From contig NC_037669.1 of NCBI RefSeq assembly GCF_003255815.1, positions 117,139,195-117,203,194 of the forward strand: DNA of 64,000 nucleotides. The letters are read 5' to 3'. Positions 47,821 to 60,600 of the stretch are shown one piece after another (position 1 is the first letter of the stretch; every line of letters starts with the position of its first letter). Below the pieces are notes generated by a model, which saw only the letters and a program-made list of their open reading frames with translations, was not told the origin of the DNA and ran no database searches. The position numbers and the translations under genes are program-made. This DNA comes from Theropithecus gelada. Lineage: Eukaryota > Chordata > Mammalia > Primates > Cercopithecidae.

Positions 47821-48254
47821 TAAGGCAAGAACTTCCTGAGTACACTACCCCATGTCTCATGAATTAATTTGTCAGTTTAGCTGGTTAGCAGTGTGCATCA
47901 GTTCTAGTCTTGTGTGCACATCATACGTTGGTCAATGTAATGGTTTTCGAAAATTCTTTCCCTGAATTCTGATGGTTTCTTCACATGCATGTTTTAATCA
48001 TTGTGCTTAATACTCAAGGGAGTCCCCTGACCCTGCCGCCACCCACCGCTGTACCCATAGCCACTTTGGTTGGCTGGAGTCCATCTCCCCAGTCTTGAGA
48101 GTCGGTTAGATTCCATCTGGGTCTGTCTTTCCTACAGCGTAGTCTGAAAACTCTCAAGGCAATAAATTGGGAGAGTTGTATGGCATACCTCGTCTGTTTT
48201 TTTTTTGTTTGTTTGTTTCTCAGGATTTCTTCAGTCCACTGAAAGCATCTACAT
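47821..48254. other. Unrecognised non-coding DNA
   Basis: I recognise no gene. A 'gttttttttttgtttgtttg' run lies near 48196. Confidence 0.4.
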
Positions 48255-48480
48255 AAAATACTGGCAAATTTCTTTTTCTCTTGTAAAGGGTAAGATAGCA
48301 TATATTTTAGACTTTGCAGGCATATGGTCTCTGTTGCACATAATCAACTGTGCCATTGTAGTGTGAAAATAGAAATAGATAATATGTAAACAACAGGCAT
48401 AGCTCTTCCAATAAAATATTATTTACAAAACCAGGCAGTAGACTGGATTTGCTTCACAGGCTCTAGCTTACCCACTTCTA
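48255..48480 (+). repeat. Ancient interspersed repeat, family unassigned
   Basis: 'tagactttgcaggcatatgg' then 'tctctgttgcacataatcaa', 'tgccattgtagtgtgaaaat', 'gataatatgtaaacaacagg', 'ccaataaaatattatttaca' and 'ggcagtagactggatttg' is a well-known mammalian repeat phrase, but I cannot safely name its family. Confidence 0.6.
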
Positions 48481-48669
48481 ATCTAGGTCAATGCCACCCC
48501 AGTAACAAAGATTAAACCTGCTATTAACATCTTGTTTTCAAAATATTATACTCCATTAAAAGAAATGAGGGTTTCTTCGGAAACGCCTTAATTTCAGTTT
48601 GAGGCAACAAAGTACAAAGTGAGCTTGAGACATCATGTTGCACTGGAAGGTAAGGAGTACCCAGACATG

Positions 48670-48945
48670 GGCCGGGCACAGTGGCTCACGCCTATAATTC
48701 CAGCACTTTGGATGGCTTAGGTGAGTGGATCACCTGAGATCAGGAGACCAGCCTGGCCAACATGGCGAAATCCTGTCTCTACTAAAAACACAAAAATTCG
48801 CTGGGTGTGGTGGTGCACGCCTGCAATCCCAGCTAATCAGGAAGCTGAGGCAGGAGAATAGCTTGAATCCGGGAGGCAGAGGTTGCAGTGAGCCAAGATC
48901 GTGCCACTGCACTGCAGCCTGGGCAACAGAGGGAGATTTCATCCC
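48670..48945 (+). mobile_element. AluS SINE, sense
   Basis: It begins 'ggccgggcacagtggctc' and ends 'ggagatttcatcccaaa'. Several short deletions are present. The flanks 'gagtacccagacatg' (48655-48669) and 'gatgtactcagatat' (48988-49002) are similar and probably a decayed target-site duplication. The tail has become an (AAT)n microsatellite. Confidence 0.95.
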
Positions 48946-48946
48946 A

Positions 48947-48987
<41 letters not shown>

Positions 48988-48988
48988 G
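48946..48988 (+). repeat. (AAT)n microsatellite grown from an Alu tail
   Basis: About fourteen perfect AAT units follow the Alu 3' end directly. Such tails are typical microsatellite nurseries. Confidence 0.97.
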
Positions 48989-49002
48989 ATGTACTCAGAT
49001 AT

Positions 49003-49589
49003 TAACGGGATTAAAAGTAGCTAAAGTGAAGGAACTTCAAGGGGCCAACTTTAGATATTAGAGTATAAGAAAGAATAATGAATTAATTTACTATAACAGA
49101 ATTAAATGGTTTTTTAGAAAGAATAATAAGTACAAAGGGAATCAAAAATTAAAAATTTGCATCACATCCTCTAGTGCTATGATTTAGTCACTCAATGATT
49201 ATCAAGGATACTAGGAAACAGAGTAGTCACACTATCTTAAAATATCTCCAATACTTCAAAATATCACTCCATAGTTTGCTTACTAATCAAGAAGAGAAAA
49301 ATGTACTTTTTAAATGGTAAAATATGATGGACACTGTCTTAATCAAGTATTCAAATATATAGTGACATAAATAATAGAAAGCCCTGATATGATTTGTTTC
49401 CTAACAAAAGTAAGCAATAACCCCTAAGTAATAATCTTGCCAAAGTGTTTAATCTGATCTAACTATGACAAGATAATCAAACAAATACAGAATGTGAATT
49501 ATTGTGAGCAACATTTGGAGTTGGCCATTAAAAGACAACAGTGTCATAAAAAAAAAAAAAAAACAAAAAATTAGAATGTGTGGCAACTA
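49003..49589. other. Unrecognised AT-rich non-coding DNA with an A run
   Basis: No gene recognised. An A run of about 16 is at 49548-49563. Confidence 0.4.
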
Positions 49590-49945
49590 ATTTAAGATAC
49601 AGTAAATGCACTGTTCATGGATTTTGATTGATTCCTGGATGGAAAATTCAAACACCGAAGCTATAAAAAACACTACTTGGGTCAATTAGGTCAATTTAAA
49701 TATGGACTCTGTTATCAGATTATTGTATTAAATAAATGTTAATTTTCTTAGATATGATAATAGCCTTATGGTGAAAGTCATTATTCATAAGAGATATACA
49801 CTGAAGTATTTTGTTGTGAAGTGTCCTGCTATCTGTTAGTTTAAAACGATTCAAAAACATTGTCACTAGATAGATAAAAAGATAAATATAAATTATATGT
49901 ATAAAAATACTAACAATGAACTTAGGTGAAGAATATAAAGAGTGT
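49590..49945 (+). mobile_element. L1M-class 3' UTR, sense
   Basis: 'ttaaatatggactctgttat', 'cagattattgtattaaataa', 'gataatagccttatggtgaa', 'gagatatacactgaagtatt' and 'ttgttgtgaagtgtcctgct' match a common old L1M 3' untranslated block ('gaatatggactgggtattag ... tgataatggtattgtggtta'). Confidence 0.6.
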
Positions 49946-50297
49946 TTGAAGAACACACTATGAAAATGCCAAAAATTAAATTTTTGGAGAAATATAGACC
50001 TTTCTTCTAAAATGTAAAATTTCCCTCATTAACATACAGGCTTCAGATGACTGACTTTAGAGTCTATCTGATCACCAGATTGTTTCTCTGAATAATTTTA
50101 CTGAGAAATAGTTTTGGTAATAATTTGCAATTTATCCTTTATACGTAACATGTTTGGTACATTATGCATCATTTTATTATGCACCCCATTGTCCTTGAAA
50201 GATGACACAGTAAGCATCATGCAGATAGCTGATTAAGAAAGTTTTTTTCAATAATGAATTCGAATATTGGAGTTTAGACCTTCAATAAAAGCTAAAC

Positions 50298-50428
50298 ACG
50301 GAAGGAGTAAAGAAGGGAAAAGAAACGGGAATAAGAAAGGGATAGAAAGAAAGGGAAGGAGATGAAAGAGAGAGCAAGAAAGGAAGAAAGGAGGAAAAAA
50401 GAGAAGAAAGAAAGGAAGGAAGAAGACT
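50298..50428 (+). repeat. GA-rich purine tract
   Basis: About 130 bases are almost pure purine ('gggaaggagatgaaagagag', 'gaaaggaagaaaggaggaaa'). The minus-strand frame over it is a low-complexity Phe/Leu/Pro/Ser artefact. Confidence 0.92.
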
Positions 50429-51151
50429 CCACAAACAAGAAAAGGAAAGAGGCAGACTGGCAATTGCTTAGTGAACGTTATAAAACGTGCAGCGTTCGCT
50501 GAGGACAAACTGTTTCCTTAACCAGATCCTGGGCTTCCAGTTGTGAACTCATTAAGCCCCATATTTCAGCATCAGTCTTGACTTTTCTCTGGGAGACTTT
50601 CAGGACTTCTAGTCTAGTAGTTCAGGAGAATCATTGCTAGGTCAAAACAATTGCTAAGTCTTGTTCTGATCATCTTAAAACATTTCTGCACTTAAGTCTC
50701 ATTTTCAATCAGCAGATCCCGATAACAGTCCTCCATGTCTAACCATAGCCTGAGAACCTGTCCAGTGCCATTCCCCATGACTGGATGCCAGCCTTATCCC
50801 TATCAGTTTTCACAAGACCAGAAGGCTGAAAGGCTACCCAGAAGCTGAGGTCTGGCCCAGTTCTCCTAGTGGTCAGAGATGCCTCAACAACTTGCTTGCT
50901 GCCAGACCAAGTTCTGTCCCCTTCACTCCACTGATTGACCCAAATTAGCTACCTGCCTCATTAAACCTCCAAGACTGAGACATCCCAAATGACTGCCTCA
51001 TTCCATTGCTGCTTGGCAGCATTCCCCTAGGATGCAGCCTTAACTGGGCCAGAAAGAACATGCAGGCCAGGCAAATTGTTTATTGCTTAAATATTTTATT
51101 ATTTGGCCTATTCCATTCACATTTAGGGTTAGAAAGCAAACACAGTGAAAT
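50429..51151. other. Repeat-poor, less AT-rich non-coding DNA
   Basis: I recognise no repeat or gene. The 50520-51060 part is more GC-rich than its neighbours. Confidence 0.4.
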
Positions 51152-51167
51152 AAAATTCTAACAAGTG
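51152..51167. repeat. Candidate left target-site duplication
   Basis: 'aaaattctaacaagtg' here matches 'aaaattctaacaaatg' at about 52078-52093, right after an A tail, in 15 of 16 positions. The left break 'at/aaaatt' fits the L1 endonuclease preference (TT/AAAA). Confidence 0.55.
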
Positions 51168-52080
51168 AAGCATTTTATATCAAAGATTCAGGCCCAACAG
51201 TATAACTTCCTCACCCCTATGCTCACCAGACCTTCAGCATTCCTGTTGAGCACACAAAGCTGGCTAGACATAGTACAAAGGCAGAACAATCACTTCTCTT
51301 GAAGTTTCCACTCTTTTTTTTCTATTTCATAAGTACTTCTCCTTTATTTATTCATTGCTTTCCTATACTACATGTTGATATTCTATATCTCAGAAACAAT
51401 TAATACCTATAATTAGCACATGAAAATTAATACATGAAAAGAAGTCTTTCCTCCAAAGTTACTCTGACACATCTCACAATGAACTTGTAGGAAAAACACT
51501 GTGTCACCAGACTATGAATCACGTTTTTTAAATTGATATTTTAATAAAGAGAACTCCCCTCACAGAGATTCCATCTCTGATTAAACTAATCCATTATGTG
51601 AAAGGGGCCTTAAAGTTACAATTCTTGTATATTATCTCATCAAATTGATCATTAATCCTTGTGTGGTACGTACATTTTACAAAAGAGAAATAAAGGTATC
51701 AGAGAAATTGAGCAACTTGACCTCACATGCTCAGCAGGTGATGAAAGGGAGCTTTTGTTTTTATTTTTAAAATAAAAACAAAATATTGACAAGAATATGA
51801 TCTTAAATTTCATTTTAACATTTAAATACATCTTTTAATAAGACTTGCACACCTGCAAATTTATTTTTTTTTCCATTTTATAATGATTTTTGCAGAACCT
51901 TTTCCATTAAAGGATAAAATCAACATCTCTCTATTGAAGTTGACTGAACCATCAAACTCATTTTACACCCACTTCATTTCACAGCTACAATTACACTTCC
52001 TCAGCCTGGAATATCTAAACAGAGTCACAGCCAAGTTTTTCACCTTTATGGCTACATAAAAAAAAAAAAAAAAAAAAAAA
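51168..52080 (+). mobile_element. Candidate L1-mediated retro-insertion of unknown cargo
   Basis: About 890 bases of sequence that is neither Alu nor L1 end in a run of about 23 A (52058-52080), bounded by the near-identical 16-bp repeats described above. The cargo contains a reversed MIR core at about 51640-51750 ('gtatcagagaaattgagcaa'), so if it is one insertion the source was a non-coding transcript or 3' UTR containing a MIR. There is no AATAAA within 30 bases of the A run, and no coding frame. The flanking match could be coincidence. Confidence 0.4.
51640..51755 (-). repeat. MIR SINE core, antisense
   Basis: 'tatattatctcatcaaattg', 'cgtacattttacaaaagaga', 'gtatcagagaaattgagcaa' and 'cctcacatgctcagcagg' are in reversed MIR order. 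Confidence 0.65.
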
Positions 52081-52093
52081 ATTCTAACAAATG

Positions 52094-55000
52094 CATTCCC
52101 CTATTTATTCATTGGTTAAAAAAACAAAACAAAACTATACTGAAAAAAAGTGAACTGGCATAAAACAGGAGTTTTATCATAGGTGAAAAATTCATATCTT
52201 AACTTCCAGATTTCTGGGAGATGGAGGAAAAGTAAATATCTCTATTAAAATCTACTAGCACACCTATCAGTATATATCTTCAATTGCAGTGATGGGTTTA
52301 TTATCAAAGTTTCACAATTTTCGACTTCCAAATGTTGAAAGATAAGGGAATGAAACTCCATCTCTGGAGATTTTTATCTGGGTGTATAACACCAAATCCC
52401 AAGCACAGATACAAAGAAATGAAAATACTAATTGAAGTTTATATCATATGTAACCTATGGCACACTAGGATGACTGAGGCAAAAAAGGAACCATTTTCAT
52501 GGTTCTGCATAATAGTATACCTAGCCCATGAAACTTCCCATTGGTCTTTTCACCCAAGGCTCAATTCTATATTATAAAGTATCATAGAAGCTTCTCAGAG
52601 AACAAACATCTGTGCTACATAGACATGCCTCATAACATCATAGTATCTCAATATCTTAGCTGTAAAATAATGCCTGTGGAAGCAATTAAGAGTTATACAA
52701 ACCAAATTCTCATTATATTGTGGGCCTTAAATAAGCATGCTGTCATTTGACTACTTTATTAAAAGATTATTTTCAGCATTTTACAGTAACTAGAACAAGA
52801 GAATATAAAAAGCTTACATGAAAGAAACAGTGGTAAAAATTATCCTCTATATGATTCACACCAATAGGGGTCATTTAGTTTAAATGTTACTCAAATGTCA
52901 AGAAGGGACCACTCTGTCCATTATTCCTTTTACGTACCATAATAGCAGGACAGATGAAAAAGCAAGGAGAAACAAAATTATTCTCAATATTTTAAACTCT
53001 GCATATTTCCAAAGATATTTTCTGATAAACTGTCTTTTAGATACTGTTACCGACTCATTACATAGTAGGCCTCTTTAATGATTTTCATTGACCCTCGGAT
53101 TTTGAAGCTAGGTGAGTCCCTATAAAACCAAGTTTTTTGTTTGGGAATAAAGAATGTTGCATATCACCCAGTGTTTGCTGTTCAGCCACAGTAATTATTT
53201 TTTTATGAATTTATCTTATTCACTATAAGACTAACACAAGGAGACAAAAAGTTCCCAGAATTTATCTTATTTCTATTTGCACTTTGCACAATAAAGTTAA
53301 CAGCTAAGACCGTATTTATTTGTCACACTAGCTTAAGCATAGCACTGTCTTATAAGGAGATACCCCATTGTCTTTTCTTGACCTCTTTTCACGGCAAAAT
53401 ATTTTCGTTCTAATTCTTTATGTTAAATTTCTAATTTTATTCATTATTACAATATTTTACAGTATAGGTGTTAATGACCCCTTTAGCATCCAAAAGAAAT
53501 GAGTCATTGTATTATCTACAAGATAATCTACCCTTAATGTTGTTTCAAATTAAAAATCCCCATACAACTATTTCCCAGGTAGTCAGTCCCAAGAGTGGAC
53601 AAAAAGTTTAAAATAATCATGTTTTGAAATTCCAAACCATGAACGCAATTTTCTTGGCTAGGAAATTTTTAGTTATATCATACCAAAGAATATTCCAGTC
53701 TGAAGGGCAAAAAAATGATATGCTAAGAGTAGAATAAGGACTGATATGGTTAACAAAACAAAACAAATTAAATTAAAGTAAAGTACAGGTAAGAAAAGAG
53801 AGAGAGAGATGTCATCAACAAACCATGACTTTGAGGAAGATGCCCAGCTTGTGAACCTCGCTTTCCTAATCTGTAAAATAGTTATAATTTCCTTGAAGGA
53901 ATAGAACCCCCTCACTGCTTAATTAGTTATACAGTGAAAAAGACAGTTGTCAAAAACATTGCTTTCTCTTTTCCTTTCTTTTTTGGCACTGGTGGACGTA
54001 CCCCAAAAAAACCAATGTACAAATGGAAAGTTCTGTGCAGGGATGCAGCAGCGGTGGGGTAGGAAGAATCACAGACATCATTTACATACGGCATGTTTCC
54101 TCTTTTGCCAACTAATTACATTCTACTAAACAACAAGTTGATAAATACCATCGTTAAGTTCTTCTCTTACTTTTTATAGAACTGTAAAAACGAGGATAGG
54201 CAATTTACCAAATAACAAATTAAAATAATTTCAAAGCAGGAAATAAAACACTGCCACCCTGGATAGCAAGGCCAATAAATATACTACAGTCTCCTCTGCT
54301 GTGGAACTGCACTTAACAAGCCTGCCGAGTGTTCTTGATTACTATCTTCTTTCACATCTATTTATTAATAGATTCCATAGTAAAGAAAAATTCAATAGAA
54401 ATGTGAGTCTCATTTTACTGGACATAAAACTCACTCCTTTCAGAAATGTTTTATCCAATTAACTTAAGTCCCCATAGACATATTTCCTTATCATTTTGAG
54501 GAAGAAGGAATGATACTTCAAAGTTTTCATTGATATAAAATATGCTTCTAATTAATAACAGTAATGAGAAAATTAAGATAATAGAAGTAAATCATTTCTA
54601 AGTATAGAAAGCACCCAAACAAAGAAAGAATTCAGATTTTTATTAGTTCCGGGTCGGGTGATCATTTATTTCCAAAAACGTGTTTCCTGAAATCATTTTC
54701 TTTAGAAAATGTTACCTGTTTCTTCTAGAAATACAGTTAAGACACTACAGATATTTGTGACTGTTTTTCTCTTTTGACAAACAGAAAAATGAACCTAGAC
54801 CTTCAATACAAAACAGAGTAGATGAATAATAGTTTTTCAAAAATAGAGGTAGGCCTCTACTGCTATTGCCATTATACATTAATTTGTATTTGTTTGAGAA
54901 CCAATGAGAATGAATGCAGCAAACAGGAGCTCTCTTGTCCTTATTTGCAGGAATGATATTGTTCCAAAGATAATAACTCCCTATAAACTGAAATTACTGA

Positions 55001-55095
55001 AATTACTTAATATCTCTGAGTCACTGGAGTAAAAATAAAGCAGAAATGATAAACTTGTGTCGTAAGGAACTGAAGGGAGTAGATGATGTGTATAT
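52094..55095. other. Repeat-poor non-coding DNA
   Basis: Three kilobases without a recognisable repeat or gene. Short frames (for example 52332-52577, 53673-53915, 53947-54129) have no domain or start context worth calling. An AG run is at about 53797-53810. Confidence 0.45.
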
Positions 55096-55107
55096 AAGAA
55101 ACAAATG

Positions 55108-55404
55108 GGCTGGGCGCGGTGGTTCACACCTGTAATCCCAGCACTTTGGGAGGCCGAGACGGGCGGATCACGAAGTCAGGAGATGGAGATCATCCTGGCT
55201 AACACGGTGAAATCCCGTCTCTACTAAAAATACAAAAAACTAGCCGGGCAAGGTGGCGGGCGCCTGTAGTCCCAGCTACTTGGGAGGCTGAGGCAGGAGA
55301 ATGGCGTGAACCCGGGAGGCGGAGCTTGCAGTGAGCTGAGATGCGGCCACTGCACTCCAGCCCGGGCGACAGAGCGAGACTCCGTCTCAAAAAATAAAAA
55401 AAAA
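55108..55404 (+). mobile_element. AluYR SINE (Old World monkey lineage), sense
   Basis: This is full length and near consensus. Lineage bases are 'ctagccgggcaaggtggcgg' and 'gagatgcggccactgcac', which differ from human AluY ('ttagccgggcgtggtggcgg', 'gagatcgcgccactgcac'). Target-site duplication: 'aagaaacaaatg' (55096-55107) and 'aagaaacaaaag' (55405-55416), 11 of 12 identical. The 78-codon minus frame over it is an Alu artefact. Confidence 0.96.
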
Positions 55405-55416
55405 AAGAAACAAAAG

Positions 55417-57439
55417 GCAGGTGGAGAACATACAATACTCTGTGGCTATTTTGTGATTATTCATATTATTAATATAACTATTAATGTTTTTAGACAAAAT
55501 AAGTGTTCATAGACCTGCAAAACATAAAGCAGAGTTTTATTATGAATGACTTTTTTTTTTTAACGTGTGCTACATGTATTATATTTTAGAAGAGATTAAA
55601 AATTTAGTTAACCTAACCATGTCTTATAATGGTAAAATCCCTGCATTGTGGAGGAGGGCGCTCTCCCCTTGTCTGTTACACACCTACTTAGAGGTCCTAT
55701 TGCCATCTCAAGGGCTCCTTCCCTGATGGTGCTTTCTGCATCTCTCAGCCTCAGTCCTCCTTCTGTCCTATCCTAGTCCAGCTCTCTCTGTCTCAGATCT
55801 AGATCACCCAGGAGAGAAACTATCTTACTCTTCTTCTCAGTTCCAATTCTGCCTTCAAGTGGATGAGCAATCCTCCCAAAATATAGTTCTTAGTAAGAAC
55901 AGTAAATAGACTCAATTATAAATGCAATCAATAAAATAATACTATGCATTTAAAACTACATTTTCAAGGTGGAAATGATTAAATGAATCATGACACTTTC
56001 CTCCTACCACATATATATTACAAATTAGTCAAAAAAATATATGCATTATCTTTTTATGACTGATGTGGAAAGAGGTCTATAATTTATTGCTAGTTGAAAA
56101 GAAGAAATTGTTTAATGGTATGTATTATGCCATCCCATTTTGTAAAAAAAAAGAAATTATGTACTAATGCATATAAGTATTTGAAATATGCAGGTAAAAA
56201 CATATTACATGAGGCACAGCAATATACATATTTGTTCATAGTGATCATATATTTTGGATGAGATTCGGGAACTTGGAGATTTTATTTACTTATTTCTTTT
56301 ATGGGGGACGAAATACTCATTTTAAATAACTTTCTTTTTTATTTTTAAACCACATTTTATCATATGTACTCTCAAGAAATTGTCTAGTGATTTTGAAGAA
56401 GTCAGTGGGAATTTTTTATTTATTTTACCCAATATTGTATTGTTTCCTTTCCTTTTTTAACAAAGAACATGTATTTCTTTAGAAATTAAAAAAACCTTAA
56501 AATCCCATAATGTTTTTAATTAAAAATGTGGATTTAGGCAAGGTTACCTTTATTGGCAGATACAGCCTTCAGTAGATTATTTTTATTCTAGTAGAGAATT
56601 ACTTAGGCTAGTTGCAATTTATCACATCATCTCAGAATTCTATTAAAATGGGCAACAGAACAATGCCTTACAGTGTTGTGAGTATAAGCCAATATAAGTG
56701 GATTATATGTAAGAGGTTTAACAAGCTATGGGGATCAGAAAGGGTTATGGAACAAAAAATCCAGTTCGATATATTCTCTTTTCCTATAAATATTGTCCTG
56801 CTAAACGATTATTAGAAGATAAGGAGAATCAGGGAGTTTTGTTTTTTTACTGGTCTTAGAAGTCTAATATTCTTCACCCAACAGACTTCACCAGAAATTG
56901 TTTTCTTAGAGAAGCTGTTTCTCAGAAAAGCCCAAAGGGCTGGGCTACCTTCTCAGATGGCACTTTCCCTGCCTGTAACTGAAGGTGTCAACTCATTGGG
57001 TCATTTTTGAATGCTATGGTAAAATGTTTGAATTAGATATTTCTGAGATTCTTTCCATAGGATGAACTTCTAGGCCACCAAATTCCTTCTTCCAGGAACT
57101 TACAAAGTCTTCTATTTCTTAAAGATCAGTTGTAAACACTTAACCTTGTAGCTCAATGATATGAATGGCAGCTATATTTGGCTAAGAACACACAATAGGT
57201 GAAATTGCCCTGGGAAATGTACATTAAAAACACTGAAAGCAAGACAAATGACTGCAGACCAGACATCAAGGCCAAATGTGGACACGAATAATGCTAGAAA
57301 AGTTTGCAGAGGCCAAGCCATGGCAGATCTTACATGAAGAGCAATTTAACACCATAGAAGGTTTCAAACTTGTTATGGGGTTCAGAAAAATGGTGAAATA
57401 ATCTCAATTAGGATGTGCAAATGTCAACATAAGTCAGCT
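55417..57439. other. Unrecognised non-coding DNA
   Basis: No gene or clear repeat. Part of 57200-57420 may be ancient repeat. The 67-codon frame at 56612-56815 has no recognisable content. Confidence 0.4.
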
Positions 57440-57600
57440 GTGTCAATGCTTGGCTCAGAACTCTACAAAGTCTCCTTGTCCCAAACAAAGTAAAAGCTAA
57501 AGTACTTCTAGCTCCCTACAAAATGTTCTATGATCTAGGCCCCCATTTATCAGATTTTAATTCTCACTAATCTTTTTTACACAACAAACATTTCATGGTA
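57440..57600 (+). repeat. L2 LINE fragment, sense
   Basis: 'gctcagaactctacaaagtc', 'acaaagtaaaagctaaagta', 'atgttctatgatctaggccc' and 'ccatttatcagattttaatt' follow the L2 order ('caaaaccctccaatggc ... caggataaagtccaa ... catgatctggcccc'). Confidence 0.6.
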
Positions 57601-60600
57601 TCACAAGAGAAAAATATTTTACGAGCAAACAACAATCATTTGGCCACCAAGGTAGTTTGCTTGAAGCAATTATATGCATATCGCTCTCAGGAAGCAGGTA
57701 CTAAAGCAGTCCCATGTCATCCCTTTTTGAGAAGACAACTATTAAAACAAACAAACCAAAAAACACTCAAGGAGGACTTCTCTAAAATGCTATCTGTTTA
57801 TACAATGAATCCACAATATTAGGGAAACATAAAAGTCTGGCTGCTTTCCTTGGCTCTAAATCTCAAAAAGGAAGGATTGAAAGGTGGAAATCCAGTCAGC
57901 TACAGGAAATCCTGTCCCTTTGAGATTTTCAAGTGATGCAAATGTTTGAGTGCCCAGCTGGTATTCAAATATCTAACGATGAATTGACTGAATTCTCTGA
58001 ACTTCTCATGAACATAGGTAGGACAGAGCTAAAAATAAACCAAGGCCATTTTTTTCTGCTGCACTTAATTTATGCTCATTATTTGAGTGTGTTCATGTTG
58101 ACACAAGCATCCCTTCACATAAAATATACTCCCAGTGACTGCAGGCATCTTCCACAGATTTGGATGCACCAAAATTTGTGAAAGGGGAGCCAGATGAACT
58201 TCTTCACTTGATTCCCAGAAATTTCTCAGCTACTTTTCCCAGATACTCTGGGGGAAAATGAAGCAGAACAAATGTTTGCACAACCACCATTTGGGAAGCC
58301 CCATGTCACAACAAAAATATCTATCAAAATTCAAGAAGCATAAAGTGATATGTGCAGCATACTAAACCCATTTCCACTGATGCTGCCCTCAGCAAAATGA
58401 ATATGCTCTTTTTTTTCCTCTAAGAGAGGAAGACACTTCATTCCCTACAATCTGGAATGCTCAAGATAGACACTGCAGATGTATCTGAAAACAAACTTCT
58501 ATGTTGTCAGCAAATCACGAAGATTGAAGGCTGCCTCCTAGTATTGCTAGATTTAAAGTTATGGCAGCATTTCTATTATAAATACAATTTCCCAAGGGTT
58601 TATAACCCAGCTGTAAAAAATCTGCTACAGGATCATGTTTTGTAGGCTTAAGAAAAAAGAAAAATATTAAAGTTCATTATGAGAAAAAGAACATTTTAAA
58701 TTTCATCTTGAAATTGTAGATTATAAATATGATTGAATAATTTTCTTCCAAAACTTAATTTTAATAAGTAAATTTTATTCAGTAAAATAAATAATGCATG
58801 AAAAATAATGACCAGAAATTTATGAGATGAAAATCTATTTTAACCTATTCTGAGGGCATGTTGGAAAATAACTTTGAGCAAATAACTATATCATTCTAGA
58901 GTAAATTTTACTTTGTTGGACTAGATTTACTCTCGTAACCATGGTTATAGATAATTACGAATATCTATATTTACCAAGTTGCCAAATGATGTTATACTTT
59001 AAAAATAACTCCAGGGCAAAAACCTGCTTCATGAAGTACAAAGAGAGAAGTAAAACCCTTACTCCTAGTAGCCTCTGTTTCTTTCTGATATATATACAGA
59101 AATTCATACAAACACTTGCCCTCCCTTCAACATACACAAATTCACATACACACAGATACACACACGCCAAGTGCAAAGCTTTTGGTTGTTTTTGTTTGTT
59201 TGTTTGTTTTTGTTTTTTTGCTGTTCAGGAGTAAAAGGCAAGTCAAGTCTCATAATAAATAAGAAAGGGGAAAAAAAGGAAAGTCAAGCCCTAAAGACAT
59301 ATATAATCTACACTTAGAAAGGATGGACAAATAGTGTTAACAATCTTTCGCAGAACAATACATCTGTATTCTCCACATTGTTAGAATCTTCCCTCTGCCT
59401 GCTTAGCAGAATATTCCTTACTCGGCAGTCATTTCATGGAGAGTTGATAATGATAATGAGTGAAACCACAAATTTAATTTAAAATAACCACTTTCAGGGA
59501 ACATGCTGTTCCTCAAAACATTTAAATCTGAAACTACCTACACAGTTACCAATCAGAAGAGAACACAAAGAAGGCGGAGCAGTCACAGCAGAGCTTCATG
59601 CCCTGAGAAAGCAACTTGCCTTCTGGCTGTCTTCTTGGGACTTTCTTTGACACTCCCCATTCGGACCAGCTTCCACTAGACCACACCTCTAGATGCTTTT
59701 GATTTTGTACTGGCCCTCTCAAGTCTCATCTCTCCCAAGAGTCTCTCTCTCACCAAATTTCAATAACTCTAATATTTGCATACACTGATAATTGGGGTAC
59801 CAAATCAAGAAGTTTATGGCATGTAAAAGAAAATTTAAGTAAGGTATGTCAGAAGAATACTGTTCTGTGTTAAGAAAACATGTTAAGGGAAGGACTTTTA
59901 AAGAATATTGGTACCTAGTAAGAGATGTCCTTGCAGAGGTAATAAATAGGCCTCACAAAGGATTGAGTTTCTCTCTGTGGAAGAGAAGAAATTTTGAAGG
60001 ATGACACTATTAAATTAGAATGATGTTAAAAATAGATGACTGAAAAAAAAGTGAATCTGATTTTTAAAGGTCAGTAAGATATACCTAGAAAAAAATACTA
60101 GACCACTTGATTTTTAGGGAAATGCAGAACACTGCCATCCAGGCACATTTTAATAAAGCTTTTCTTTTTCCTTTTTTTTTTTTTTTAATCCTTAGCTTAT
60201 ACCGAGCTTTATGTTGAAATGTCCTTTGGTTTCTGTCTTGTTAAATGTTGCAGACTTATTCTCAAATTAAAGAAAATCAGGTAAGTATGTGATTATTACA
60301 GTTAGGGATTCTAGAACTTAAACATTCATTATATAAATAGAACACTGTTCACTGTTCAGGATGTCAATAGAGGGAAATATTAATTCTGTCCCTTGGAATT
60401 CTTCCTCATACCTTGGAAAGAATGTCAAACACTTAAGCTCTTTTCTCCTTGTTGTGTAGACTTGGTAATAACTTCGAAAATAGCTGAGTTTCCCAATTAC
60501 ACTTACTGCCTCTGCTTTCGTTCGTTTTCCCAGACATGTCTCATAAGTAACCTAGAAACATAGTTTATTCTAAAGACAAGCATTTTTCCCACTCCTTTCC

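Noticed and set aside
48725..49024. 99-codon frame with a poly-Asn stretch
   Set aside because: It is an Alu read in frame into its (AAT)n tail.
50248..50508. Minus-strand Phe/Leu/Pro/Ser-rich frame
   Set aside because: It is the complement of a GA-rich purine tract, so the frame is open only because of low complexity.
59545..59600. Promoter with CCAAT and GC words
   Set aside because: Only two short words, no TATA or initiator context, no CpG island and no following exon-like sequence.
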